This document shows, one piece after another, positions 1-6,363 of a stretch of 18,793 nucleotides of DNA. A program made the translations under genes and the position numbers. The DNA lies in assembly GCA_036009045.1 (NCBI GenBank), contig DASYML010000033.1, positions 1-18,793 of the forward strand. Direction: 5' to 3'. Origin of the DNA: DASYML01 sp036009045 (GTDB lineage: Bacteria; Acidobacteriota; Blastocatellia; Pyrinomonadales; Pyrinomonadaceae). The notes beneath the pieces were generated by a model, which saw only the letters and a list, made by a program, of their open reading frames with translations, was not told the DNA's origin and did not search any database. Numbering within the stretch: position 1 is the first letter of the stretch; each line of letters begins with the position of its first letter.

Positions 1-1
1 C

Positions 2-112
2 TTCATCAACAAAATCAAGCATTACAGAAGAGTCTTTTCACGCTTTGATAAACTGTCAAAGAACTATATGGGATTCTTGAGTTTGGTCAGCGCACTTGTT
101 TGGTTGCGCTAA
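2..112 (+). pseudogene. C-terminal tail of an IS5-family (DDE) transposase, cut by the window edge
   Basis: An open frame enters from the left edge and ends in TAA at 110-112. Its 36 codons read FINKIKHYRRVFSRFDKL, then SKNYMGFLSLVSALVWLR. The pattern of a phenylalanine, a lysine/arginine-rich stretch, 'R.F.R(F/Y)DKL..NY...' and a hydrophobic helix ending at 'W(L)' is typical of the extreme C-terminus of IS5-group transposases. Only the tail is visible, so I cannot tell whether the element is intact to the left or a remnant; 'pseudogene' here means partial. It has lower GC than the genes that follow, as expected for an acquired element. No transposase ORF other than this tail occurs in the window. 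Confidence 0.6.
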
Positions 113-159
113 CAATGTAAACAGAACCTAATCAACGAACGGTCTGAGAACCTTTTTTG

Positions 160-200
160 AGAGGTTGGCGCTGTAGAGATAGGCCAACCTCTTCTTCTTT
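160..200 (+). terminator. Hairpin with T-rich tail after the transposase
   Basis: A 10-bp perfect inverted repeat (160-169 with 183-192, core GAGGTTGGC/GCCAACCTC) is followed by a pyrimidine-rich run (TCTTCTTT). It lies about 50 bases beyond the transposase stop and could terminate that transcript. It might instead be part of the element's end. The rest of 113-315 holds no gene that I can support. A purine-rich ribosome-binding site (AGGAG near 300) sits at its right end. Confidence 0.45.
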
Positions 201-315
201 ATGAACTCTGCGCCCGCTCGATAAACCGGACGACCGCCAGGTTCGCCGTCCATGCGCGCTGTGTGATAAATTATCCGCTTATTCCATCAGTCATGATCCG
301 AGGAGAAAGAGAGAA

Positions 316-633
316 ATGAGTCGAAGAGTTAATCCGAGCACTGGCAGGAGAAGCCGACGCCTGAACACGTTCCTGTGGGTCGGGGCGCTCACGGTCATCA
401 CCATCGCCCTGATCTATTTCGAGCAGACGGCGATTCTTTACATTCTCGCCACGCTGGGCGTGACGGCGCTGCTCGGCGTCGTGGCAGTGGCTGATTTGAG
501 GGGCACTGACAGCGTCGCCACAGACCCCCTGCCCGTAGATGATGCCGCCGCCATCGGCAGCGGCCTCCAGGGCACACTAACCGGCGCTGCCAACTCCTCT
601 CGCACCGCACGGCAAAAAGCGAGTAGGAAGTAG
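316..633 (+). CDS. Small two-helix membrane protein of unknown function
   Basis: 105 residues. It opens with a basic segment (MSRRVNPSTGRRSRRLNTF), followed by two hydrophobic stretches at about residues 20-36 and 40-59 with a very short turn containing E and Q. This fits a helical hairpin with both ends cytoplasmic by the positive-inside rule. The remaining ~45 residues are polar, low-complexity and end in a basic cluster (RTARQKASRK). An AGGAG site about 11 bases before ATG supports the start. I do not recognise the family. It is transcribed in the same direction as the histidine kinase, 124 bases upstream of it, but a degenerate hairpin lies between them, so co-transcription is uncertain. 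The minus-strand frame over the same bases is a shadow. Confidence 0.6.
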   Translation: MSRRVNPSTGRRSRRLNTFLWVGALTVITIALIYFEQTAILYILATLGVTALLGVVAVADLRGTDSVATDPLPVDDAAAIGSGLQGTLTGAANSSRTARQKASRK

Positions 634-750
634 GAAAGATGAAGAAGAAAGATGCCAGATGTCAGACGCTGGATGTTAGTTAAAGGCTGTAACTAACCTC
701 TAACCTCCGACCTCTGTTCTTTCTTCCCTTCCGCCTTCCTGCTTCATCCT
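628..750. repeat. Degenerate inverted repeat between the small membrane gene and the kinase
   Basis: A purine-rich left half (GGAAG, GATGAAG and GAAGAAG words) faces a pyrimidine-rich right half (CTTTCTTCC, CTTCC and CTTCATC words). Clean pairs are GATGAAG 638-644 with CTTCATC 742-748 and an inner GTTAGTTA 675-682 with TAACTAAC 690-697. It is one of several hairpins in this window built from repeated short words, with the purine arm first on the plus strand. Confidence 0.6.
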
Positions 751-757
751 TGCTCTT

Positions 758-2404
758 ATGCGTCCGTTCAAGCTTCATACGAAAACGACGGTGCTGGCTT
801 CGGTGATTACCGTCACCGTGCTCGCCGCCGCGCTGGCTTTAGTCAACCCGCGCGTCGCCGCCATCCTCAGCAAAGAGCAGCGCGACCGCGCAGAACTTCA
901 AGCGATAAATCTCGCAGAGCAGATCAGCCACATGCCTGTGCCGCGCGACCCGCAGATGCTGGCCCATGCGGCCAACATCGTGCGCGGCTCGCGCAAAGAC
1001 CTCGTCGCCGTGCGTATCTGGGAACGCGTCGGCGGCAAGTATGTGGAAGTCGCGGCGGCGGCGGACAGCCAGCCCACGGAAGAGATTCCTGACGAGACGA
1101 AGGCAGCCCTGCGTAACGGTCTCGCTTCGGACCTCACCAAGTCTTTGCCAGACGGGAACAACGCCTCGCTCTACAGGGTCTTCGCGCCGATTACCGAACA
1201 GGGACGCTACAGCGGCGCGGTCGAACTGGTCGAGCGACTGGATACCGCGACGCTCATCGCCGAACGCTTCAAGGTGACGGCGGTGTGGATGGCGCTGGCC
1301 GCCGTGGTCCTCATCACGCTCGCCACCTACCTGCTCTTCCGCCAACTCGTCTATCGCCCGATTGAACGTCTCCTGTGGGCCATGTCTCAAGCCGAAGCGG
1401 GCGACCTACAGGTTGAAGCACCGCAGCGCGCGCCGGACGAACTGGGCCTCCTCTCGCGCAGCTTCAACCGCATGATCGGTCGCATACGCTTGATGACCGA
1501 AGAGCGCGAGGCGCAGCGCATGGTCTTGCAGGAACGCGTCGGCGAAGCGACCTCCGAACTCGCGCAACGTAACGAGCAGCTTGAGGAAATCAATCGTCAA
1601 TTGTCGGAGACGACCCTGCGTCTGACCGAACTCGAAAGGCTCGCCGCAGCGGGCCAGACCGCCGCGCAGTTTGCACACGAAGTCGGCACGCCTCTCAACC
1701 TGATAAGCGGCCACGTCCAACTTTTGCGCGCACGCCTGGGCGGAGACATCGCCGCCGAAGCCCGTCTCTTAACCATCAGCGAACAGATCGAACGCATCGA
1801 ACGCATCGTGCGCTCTATGCTCGCACGCACCCGGCCCGGAGCCGTAGAGCTTGCGCCGTTGGACCTCAACGCGCTGCTCTTGCGTACCTTCGACGCCACC
1901 GCGCCAGCCCTCGATGCGCGCGGCGTGCGGCTCGAAACCGAACTCGCCAAGGCTCTGCCGGAAGTCGCGGGCGACCCGGACCGCCTCCAACAAGTCTTTC
2001 TCAATCTCATCAACAACGCGCTGGATGCGATGCCCGGCGGCGGCGTCCTGCGCGTCCGCACAGGCATCCAGAAAGCCTTTGATGCGGATGAGCACGCGCC
2101 TTCAAACGGCAGTCACGTTAACGCGCAGGCGCGGAAAATCTTCGTGGAATTTGCGGACACCGGCGCGGGCCTCTCCGAAGAATCTCGCGGGCGCATCTTC
2201 GACCCGTTCTACACGACCAAGGAGATGGGTTCGGGAACGGGCCTCGGCCTCGTCGTCGTGCGGCAGGTGGCGCGCGAACACGGCGGCGAAATCGAAGTTG
2301 AGAGCGCGCCGGGAGAGGGCGCGCGCTTTTGTCTCAAGCTTCCGGTCGTGCAGGAGCATCAACAGCCGAAAGATGATAAGGAACATGTAAAGGTCAATGT
2401 CTGA
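758..2404 (+). CDS. Membrane sensor histidine kinase (HAMP, HisKA, HATPase_c)
   Basis: 548 residues. Order: transmembrane helix ~12-32; extracytoplasmic sensor ~35-170 (possibly a single Cache-like fold, inference); transmembrane helix ~173-195; HAMP ~196-250 (PIERLL...DELG.L..SFN.M); coiled coil ~247-295; HisKA with H-box FAHEVGTPLN, phospho-acceptor His307; HATPase_c with N-box LNLINNALDA (416-423), G1 DTGAGLS (467-473), F-box FDPFYTTK (481-488) and G2 GSGTGLGL (491-498). All catalytic motifs are intact, so it should autophosphorylate and pass phosphate to the NtrC-type regulator 120 bases downstream. The architecture matches the kinases that pair with sigma54 activators (NtrB/ZraS/AtoS type). 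The signal cannot be read from the sequence. ATG 758 directly precedes a basic N-terminus and the first helix; I see no strong Shine-Dalgarno sequence. Confidence 0.93.
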   Translation: MRPFKLHTKTTVLASVITVTVLAAALALVNPRVAAILSKEQRDRAELQAINLAEQISHMPVPRDPQMLAHAANIVRGSRKDLVAVRIWERVGGKYVEVAAAADSQPTEEIPDETKAALRNGLASDLTKSLPDGNNASLYRVFAPITEQGRYSGAVELVERLDTATLIAERFKVTAVWMALAAVVLITLATYLLFRQLVYRPIERLLWAMSQAEAGDLQVEAPQRAPDELGLLSRSFNRMIGRIRLMTEEREAQRMVLQERVGEATSELAQRNEQLEEINRQLSETTLRLTELERLAAAGQTAAQFAHEVGTPLNLISGHVQLLRARLGGDIAAEARLLTISEQIERIERIVRSMLARTRPGAVELAPLDLNALLLRTFDATAPALDARGVRLETELAKALPEVAGDPDRLQQVFLNLINNALDAMPGGGVLRVRTGIQKAFDADEHAPSNGSHVNAQARKIFVEFADTGAGLSEESRGRIFDPFYTTKEMGSGTGLGLVVVRQVAREHGGEIEVESAPGEGARFCLKLPVVQEHQQPKDDKEHVKVNV

Positions 2405-2413
2405 TTAACTCTA

Positions 2414-2489
2414 GTCAGTACCGCCTGCTTAAGCCGGGCGGGTCGTTGCTGGACCAGAAATCCGCCCGGCTTAAGCAGGCGGTACTGAC
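2414..2489. repeat. Perfect 28-bp inverted repeat, REP/BIME-like
   Basis: Arms 2414-2441 and 2462-2489 are exact reverse complements over 28 bp, with a 20-base spacer. Each arm is itself a near-palindrome: CCGCC and GGCGG flank a central GCTTAAGC. The unit is therefore two inverted copies of a palindromic REP-like sequence, the layout called BIME in enterobacteria. It occupies the gap between the kinase and its regulator. A 28-bp stem would be a strong barrier in RNA and could lower read-through or shield the 3' end of the kinase message. There is no T-tract after it, so it is not a classical terminator. Confidence 0.8.
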
Positions 2490-2523
2490 AAAGACGCCCT
2501 GGCTCTGACATCTCATCTTGGTT

Positions 2524-3903
2524 ATGAAGAAACGTATTCTTGTTGTTGACGATGATCGCGCATCGTGTGAACTGCTGCGAGAGATTTTCACGGAGCAGGG
2601 TTGGAGCACGGAGACCGCGCAGACGCCCGCACGCGCGCGCGCGTTGGCGGAAGGAGAGACATTTGATTTGGTCGTCAGCGACGTGAATCTGGAGGCTGAA
2701 GAATCCGGGCTGGACCTGCTCAGGCGTTTGCGCGACGCGTGTCCTGTGATTCTCGTGACGGGCTTTGGCACGCTCGACGCGGCGGTGCAGGCGACGCGCG
2801 AGGGCGCATGGGATTTTATCTCCAAACCTTTCAAGGTCGAAGAGGTGGTGGCGACCGCTCGCCGCGCGATGGATGGTCCAAGCCATGCGGGCGAGGCGGA
2901 TGAAGAGCCTCTGGCGAAGGCGCTCTCGGCCACCTACGAAGAGGCGGGCCTGATGGGCCGCTCGCCCACGATGATCGAACTCTATAAGGAGATCGCGCGG
3001 GTCGCGCCCTCGCGTTCGACGGTCCTCATCATGGGCGAATCCGGCACGGGCAAAGAACTGGTCGCACGCGCCATTCACAAACACAGCACGCGCGCTCAGC
3101 ATCCCTTCGTCGCGGTCAACTGCGGCGCGTTGACGGAGACTCTTCTGGAAGCGGAACTGTTCGGACACACGCGCGGCTCTTTCACGGGCGCGGTCACGGA
3201 CCGCAAGGGATTGTGGGAGGAAGCCGGAGACGGCACGCTCTTTCTGGACGAAGTCGGGGAGACCAGCCCGGCGATGCAGGTCAAGCTGCTGCGCGCCCTG
3301 CAAGAGGGAGAGATTCGTCGCGTCGGAGCCTCGCGCACGGTGCATGTCAACGCGCGCATCGTCGCCGCGACCAACAGAGACCTTGAGCGCGAAGTCAAAG
3401 CGGGCACATTCCGCGAAGACCTCTTTTATCGTTTGAGCGTCGTCGCGCTGCAAGTGCCGCCGCTCAGGGAAAGACGCAGCGACATTCCTCTGCTCGCGGA
3501 GCGCTTCCTGCACACGGCCTCAGAGGGGGTTGGGCGGCGTCTGCATTTCAACGACGCGGCGCTGGTCCTGCTCGCGTCCTACGATTGGCCCGGCAATGTG
3601 CGCGAACTGGAAAACACGGTCGAGCGTGCGGCCCTGCGCGCACGCGGCGCGGAGGTCGCGCCGGAAGACTTACCGCCCAAGATGCAGACCGGCGACGCGC
3701 GCACACGCACCCAAAACCCGCGCACCGCGCTGCAAAACCTTTACGCGGATTTACCCTCGCTCGATGAGCTCGAACGCCGCTATCTGCTACACGTCCTCGA
3801 AGCGGTCGCGGGCAATCGCACACGCGCCGCTGAAGTCCTGCACATAGACCGCCGTACCTTCTACCGCATGGCCGAACGCTTCGGTATCAAGCTGGATGAT
3901 TAA
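2524..3903 (+). CDS. NtrC-family sigma54-dependent response regulator
   Basis: 459 residues from ATG 2524. A TTG at 2518 would add two residues; I prefer ATG because the receiver strand MKKRILVVDDD begins there. Receiver domain 1-~115: acidic D9-D11, phospho-acceptor D53, T79, K101. The AAA+ sigma54-interaction domain (~142-375) has Walker A GESGTGKE 171-178, Walker B TLFLDE 238-243, and the sigma54-contacting loop at 218-223 read as GSFTGA instead of the canonical GAFTGA. A Fis-type helix-turn-helix lies at ~432-455 (NRTRAAEVLHIDRRTFYRMA). It should bind enhancer sites and drive open-complex formation by sigma54 polymerase once phosphorylated, presumably by the upstream kinase. Its targets are not evident from this window. 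Confidence 0.95.
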   Translation: MKKRILVVDDDRASCELLREIFTEQGWSTETAQTPARARALAEGETFDLVVSDVNLEAEESGLDLLRRLRDACPVILVTGFGTLDAAVQATREGAWDFISKPFKVEEVVATARRAMDGPSHAGEADEEPLAKALSATYEEAGLMGRSPTMIELYKEIARVAPSRSTVLIMGESGTGKELVARAIHKHSTRAQHPFVAVNCGALTETLLEAELFGHTRGSFTGAVTDRKGLWEEAGDGTLFLDEVGETSPAMQVKLLRALQEGEIRRVGASRTVHVNARIVAATNRDLEREVKAGTFREDLFYRLSVVALQVPPLRERRSDIPLLAERFLHTASEGVGRRLHFNDAALVLLASYDWPGNVRELENTVERAALRARGAEVAPEDLPPKMQTGDARTRTQNPRTALQNLYADLPSLDELERRYLLHVLEAVAGNRTRAAEVLHIDRRTFYRMAERFGIKLDD

Positions 3904-3905
3904 GA

Positions 3906-3983
3906 GCAGAGGCTGGAGACTAGAGGCTGGAGGCTGGTCAAACACACCAGGGTCTTCACCAGCCTCTAGTCTCTAGCCTCTGC
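3906..3983. terminator. 25-bp stem hairpin between convergent genes (bidirectional terminator candidate)
   Basis: Arms 3906-3930 and 3959-3983 pair over 25 bp with one mismatch, around a 28-base loop. The arms are built from the words AGAGGCTGG, AGACTAG and AGGCTGG. It starts two bases after the regulator stop codon and ends three bases before the stop of the minus-strand lipoprotein gene, so it can serve both transcripts. There is no long T-tract on either side. Confidence 0.65.
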
Positions 3984-3986
3984 CTT

Positions 3987-4544
3987 TCAAGGTTCTTCGT
4001 CCTGGTCTGTTGATGGTTGGTCGTTGGTCTGTCGCAGGTCCAGATTGTCTAGGCTCTTGTTGAGCGTGGCGAGTTGTTTGGCGGCGGTGTCGGTCGTGCC
4101 ACGCTGGATGGCGCGTTGGGCGGCGTCCAAATCTTTGAGGGCCGCGCGCAGGGCTGAGTGGACTTGCGCGTTGCGCGGCTTGGCGCGTAAGGCGCGATTC
4201 ATGACGACCTCCGCCTGGTTGAGCGCGTTGAGGGCTTTTTCGCGACGGTCGCGCTGGCGCGTGTTGAGATAGGTGATGGCTTCGGCGATGCGGTCGCCAG
4301 CGGCTTCTATATTCTCATCTCGTTCGGGCAGGTCAGGCGCGATGGCGACGGGTTCCGCTCCGGGCGGGAGCGCGGATGAACGGCTCGCATCTGTCGTGAC
4401 GGTTTCCTCCACCGGATGCGACGCGCAGGCAGCGAGGTTGAAGAGCAGCCATGAACCGCAGCAGAACAGAACGAGCAGGCGGCAGAAACCTGGGCCGCGT
4501 CGCGCCCGCCGTTGAACTATCCAGGCGTCGCTTTCCTTTCTCAT
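3987..4544 (-). CDS. Putative small lipoprotein, unknown function
   Basis: 185 residues from the ATG at 4544. The frame stays open to 4652, but the upstream part is basic and unlike a signal peptide, so I start at MRKESDAW. A long basic n-region (RRARRGPGFCR) is followed by a hydrophobic stretch LLVLFCCGSWLLFNLAAC whose end is a lipobox (L37-A-A-C40). The mature part has an acidic/proline linker, then a helical region ~75-170 rich in A, L, R and K with heptad-like spacing (ALNALNQAEVVMNRALRAKP), and an acidic tail (DQDEEP). This suggests a lipid-anchored, helical periplasmic protein. No family recognised. The ribosome-binding site is weak (GAG-rich). It converges on the sigma54 activator. Confidence 0.7.
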   Translation of the reverse strand: MRKESDAWIVQRRARRGPGFCRLLVLFCCGSWLLFNLAACASHPVEETVTTDASRSSALPPGAEPVAIAPDLPERDENIEAAGDRIAEAITYLNTRQRDRREKALNALNQAEVVMNRALRAKPRNAQVHSALRAALKDLDAAQRAIQRGTTDTAAKQLATLNKSLDNLDLRQTNDQPSTDQDEEP

Positions 4545-4673
4545 GCTCGTCTCTGGTTTGGAGGACCGTCGCCCCTTAAAGTTTAATGCCGCGACGGCCA
4601 ACGCGCAAAACTGCGCTGCCTGGAGCCGTCGCTCCCGTCTCGCAGATGGCAAACGTCAGGGCTTGATATTAAA

Positions 4674-4718
4674 GAAGAAGGGTGCGGCTACCTCCTCAAA
4701 ATAGCCGCACCCTTCTTC
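4674..4718 (-). terminator. 17-bp perfect stem hairpin
   Basis: Arms 4674-4690 and 4702-4718 are perfect reverse complements (17 bp, core GGGTGCGGCTA/TAGCCGCACCC) with an 11-base loop. Read on the minus strand, the stem is followed by TTTAATAT, which fits intrinsic termination of the His/Arg-rich protein gene coming from 5114. Confidence 0.65.
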
Positions 4719-4765
4719 GACGCAGAGGCGAGTCGTTTTTCAACGAGCCTCAAGCGCTTCTCGCT

Positions 4766-4815
4766 TGCATCATCCCTTCAAAAGCTTCGCGAGGAAATGC
4801 GGATGATGCAATTTT
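4766..4815 (+). terminator. Inverted repeat followed by T-run
   Basis: TGCATCATCC (4766-4775) pairs perfectly with GGATGATGCA (4801-4810) over a 25-base loop, and ATTTTT follows on the plus strand. It looks like a plus-strand terminator, yet no plus-strand gene ends here. It may simply be another junction hairpin. Confidence 0.35.
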
Positions 4816-4833
4816 TCCGATCTTCATCGAACT

Positions 4834-4860
4834 AAAACGGACGCTTCTTGAGCGTGCGTC
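4834..4860 (-). terminator. Short hairpin with T-run after the His/Arg-rich gene
   Basis: On the minus strand, ACGCT/AGCGT (4841-4845 with 4851-4855) forms a short stem nine bases past the TAA and is followed by CCGTTTT. An alternative pairing GACGC/GCGTC uses overlapping bases. It is a plausible weak intrinsic terminator backed up by the stronger stem at 4674-4718. Confidence 0.4.
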
Positions 4861-4868
4861 ATGAACGA

Positions 4869-5114
4869 TTAGCGGTTGGCGTTGCCGTTGCCCATGTTGC
4901 CGCCGCTCATGTTGCCGCCGCCCGTCTTGCTGCTGTGACGGCTATGCCTGCGGCCATGCCTGCGCGAATGCCGGCGGCCATGACGACGACTGTGTGTCGT
5001 GGACGTGGTGGTGTTGGTAGTGGTGGTGCTGCTGTTCGTGTTCTGCGCGAAGGCGAGGGTCCCGAAGCTCAGCACAAAAACGAGGGCCAAAACGATTCCG
5101 AGTTTATTTCTCAC
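4869..5114 (-). CDS. Exported low-complexity Thr/Ser-, His/Arg- and Gly/Asn-rich small protein
   Basis: 81 residues from a GTG at 5114, chosen because AAGGAG lies nine bases upstream and because it places a textbook signal peptide at the N-terminus: basic RNK, hydrophobic LGIVLALVFVLSFGTL, then AFAQ with likely cleavage after AFA. The frame is open for 43 more codons upstream, but those lack a start signal. The mature protein is three blocks: NTNSSTTTTNTTTSTTH, then repeats of SRRHGRRH (about 20 residues of R, H, S, G), then GGGNMSGGNMGNGNANR. No folded domain is visible. The His/Arg block could bind metal or polyanion, but that is speculation. The codons of the repeats (CGCCGG/CATGGC-like) make the DNA itself repetitive. 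Two palindromes lie just upstream of its ribosome-binding site. Confidence 0.7.
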   Translation of the reverse strand: MRNKLGIVLALVFVLSFGTLAFAQNTNSSTTTTNTTTSTTHSRRHGRRHSRRHGRRHSRHSSKTGGGNMSGGNMGNGNANR

Positions 5115-5130
5115 TGTTCGATTCTCCTTG

Positions 5131-5142
5131 TGATCATGATCA
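5131..5142. promoter_or_regulatory. 12-bp palindrome beside the ribosome-binding site of the His/Arg-rich gene
   Basis: TGATCATGATCA is a perfect palindrome ending one base before the AAGGAG (minus strand) of the gene at 5114. It could be an operator or an RNA hairpin that masks the ribosome-binding site. Function unproven. Confidence 0.35.
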
Positions 5143-5167
5143 AAGTTTGTTGCGATGGGAACGAGAT

Positions 5168-5183
5168 GCGGAAAGCTTTCCGC
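5168..5183. promoter_or_regulatory. 16-bp perfect palindrome upstream of the His/Arg-rich gene
   Basis: GCGGAAAGCTTTCCGC is a perfect 16-bp palindrome 54 bases upstream of the GTG start at 5114. Dimeric repressors bind sites of this form. I do not recognise the regulator. Confidence 0.35.
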
Positions 5184-5489
5184 GCGACCCAGACTGCAAG
5201 TCTTCTCGCTCATGCTTTTAAGTCCGAGCAACGCCCGTGCCATTCCTGGTCCTGCGTAAAGGGCGGGAAGTTGTTATATCTTCCCCGAATTTCCTGCCGC
5301 ACCGGCGGTTAAAGATTGTGGCGATAATGTATCCGAGGCAAAGCCGCCACAGAAGAGCAAAGGCGGAAGCGGGAAGGCGGAAGGATGAAATAGGGTGGCG
5401 GCGCGTGGTCTTTGGATGGGTCCGGCGGAGGGGCAAAAGGGCTGTTTGGCGAGGCCGTCCGGGTGCTTTTGGAGGCGTCTAAGTTGTGG

Positions 5490-5518
5490 TTGAAACTTTG
5501 TTGGAAGTGGTGTATAAA
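5490..5518 (+). promoter_or_regulatory. Near-consensus sigma70 promoter ahead of a candidate small RNA
   Basis: TTGAAA (5490-5495), a 17-base spacer, and TATAAA (5513-5518). This is one of the two best promoter matches I found in the window. It lies in a gene-free region with a strong terminator about 70-100 bases downstream. Confidence 0.55.
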
Positions 5519-5524
5519 GCTGCT

Positions 5525-5620
5525 GCGTTCACCTCCCCGGTGGGCGTAGTGGTCGCGTGGGGTGAGGACACGTGGCCTTCAGGGCGGGTGCTGTGGGAGG
5601 CTCCCGCCCGTTTATTTTTT
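5525..5620 (+). ncRNA. Candidate free-standing small RNA, about 95 nt
   Basis: It is bounded by the promoter at 5490-5518 and the terminator at 5582-5620. The predicted transcript contains a small stem CACC/GGTG (5530-5533 with 5539-5542, loop TCCCC). Next is a 9-bp stem GGTCGCGTG/CACGTGGCC (5551-5559 with 5569-5577, two G-U pairs, loop GGGTGAGGA), then the terminator stem. The C-rich first loop and G-rich second loop could pair with each other. It lacks the SRP-RNA tetraloop consensus and I match it to no known family. An overlapping 77-codon GTG frame (5486-5719) would start inside the promoter and run through the terminator and a repeat, so I reject coding. Confidence 0.45.
5582..5620 (+). 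terminator. Strong intrinsic terminator
   Basis: GGGCGGG (5582-5588) pairs with CCCGCCC (5603-5609) over a 14-base loop, followed by G and TTTATTTTTT (5611-5620). It is a classic GC stem plus U-tract with no plus-strand protein gene upstream that it could serve. Confidence 0.75.
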
Positions 5621-5657
5621 AGGGACTATTTACCGCCCGCTCATGTTCTGAAAAATC

Positions 5658-5760
5658 AGCCACAGAGTTTACAGAGGGCACAGAGCAGGGAAAGGCAAAG
5701 CCAGCTTGCTCTTCATTAAACTCTCTGCTTTCTCTATGCGCTGTGTGCCGCTCTGTGGCT
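5658..5760. repeat. Degenerate inverted repeat built of CAGAG words
   Basis: AGCCACAGAG (5658-5667) pairs perfectly with CTCTGTGGCT (5751-5760). Between them the left side repeats ACAGAGGGCACAGAGCAGGG-like words and the right side CTCTGCTTTCTCTATGCGCTG-like words, pairing imperfectly. It belongs to the same style as the elements at 628-750, 3906-3983, 8465-8531 and 9360-9443. Confidence 0.6.
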
Positions 5761-5805
5761 CATAATCTGTGAATGACGAGAATCTTTGATTCTCCATGTG
5801 TGGGC

Positions 5806-5833
5806 TTGACGCGCGGGTAGATGAGCGTAAAAT
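5806..5833 (+). promoter_or_regulatory. Sigma70-type promoter for the riboswitch-transporter transcript
   Basis: TTGACG (5806-5811), a 16-base spacer, and TAAAAT (5828-5833). Transcription would start near 5840, about 25 bases ahead of the riboswitch aptamer, giving a leader of roughly 525 nt before the transporter start. Confidence 0.5.
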
Positions 5834-5865
5834 CAGGCGTTGGCGGCGCTCGTCCTGAGGGCGCG

Positions 5866-6096
5866 CGTCGCCGCTTTCGGCTTAAAAATTTAGTGGCCTA
5901 AATCTGTTCTCGAATTCTCATGAGGCGGATACGGGGGAACCAGCAACGTGGCGTGCGACAAGAGAAAGAGGCTCTTGCAGGGCGCGCATCGTCGGGGCGA
6001 ATCACAGCGGGCGTGCCTGTCGCGTTTGGGCCGCCAAGCCTTGAAGGGCACCTTCCGTGGCCCTAGCCCGTCAGCTAACCTCGTCGGCGTGAGCGG
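5866..6096 (+). ncRNA. Cyclic-di-AMP riboswitch (ydaO/yuaA type)
   Basis: Conserved blocks of this family appear in order: GGGGGAACCA (5933-5942), GGGGCGAATC (5994-6003), and CCCGTCAGCTAACCTCGTCG (6067-6086). The last is the hallmark 3' core. A closing helix can form between CCGCT (5871-5875) and AGCGG (6092-6096). The spacer between the first two blocks is longer than in Bacillus and contains an extra hairpin region (AAGAG...CTCTT). In the known family, high c-di-AMP shuts off K+ uptake, osmolyte transport and wall-remodelling genes, which fits the transporter downstream. The exact ends are estimated. Confidence 0.88.
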
Positions 6097-6138
6097 AAGG
6101 GACTAAGGGATTAAATCATCTCCACTCCAAACTTCCGG

Positions 6139-6186
6139 GCCACAGGTGCGCCGCTGCTTAACGGTTGCGCTTCGTGGCTTTTGTCT
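6139..6186 (+). terminator. Riboswitch expression-platform terminator
   Basis: GCCAC (6139-6143) pairs with GTGGC (6174-6178). Inside is a CCG/CGG stem with GCGC pairing and a CTGCTTAA loop, and TTTTGTCT follows at 6179-6186. It sits about 40 bases after the aptamer and 180 bases before the coding region, the right place for ligand-controlled termination. Confidence 0.5.
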
Positions 6187-6363
6187 GTTCGGAGCGCACA
6201 CGCATCATGCTATATTGGATGACACATCAGCCCTTGTCTTGCTTTGATTTTCTCGCTCCCGCCGGACGGGACGGGCGCACTTCGGAGACGAGTGCCTGGT
6301 TCCCCCCTGACGAAAATCGAGGTTGCCTGAAGCCCTCTCTGTGTGGGCTATGGAAGGGTCACT

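Larger units (their letters stand above)
4545..4868. other. Intergenic stretch with three hairpins, no gene
   Basis: No coding potential that I can support: the 60-codon plus-strand frame here has no ribosome-binding site and covers hairpins. The stretch holds a 17-bp stem at 4674-4718, a 10-bp inverted repeat at 4766-4810, and a short hairpin right after the minus-strand stop at 4869. The region therefore separates two minus-strand genes by termination signals, so the lipoprotein probably has its own promoter between 4545 and 4670. Confidence 0.6.

Noticed and set aside
2359..3513. Long minus-strand open frame (384 codons) opposite the kinase end and the regulator
   Set aside because: It runs antisense to a gene with every expected catalytic motif and across the REP pair; its protein is Arg/His-rich with no domain, typical of a GC-rich shadow frame.
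5486..5719. 77-codon plus-strand GTG frame
   Set aside because: It starts inside a promoter and runs through a strong terminator and a degenerate repeat; the small-RNA reading explains the signals better.
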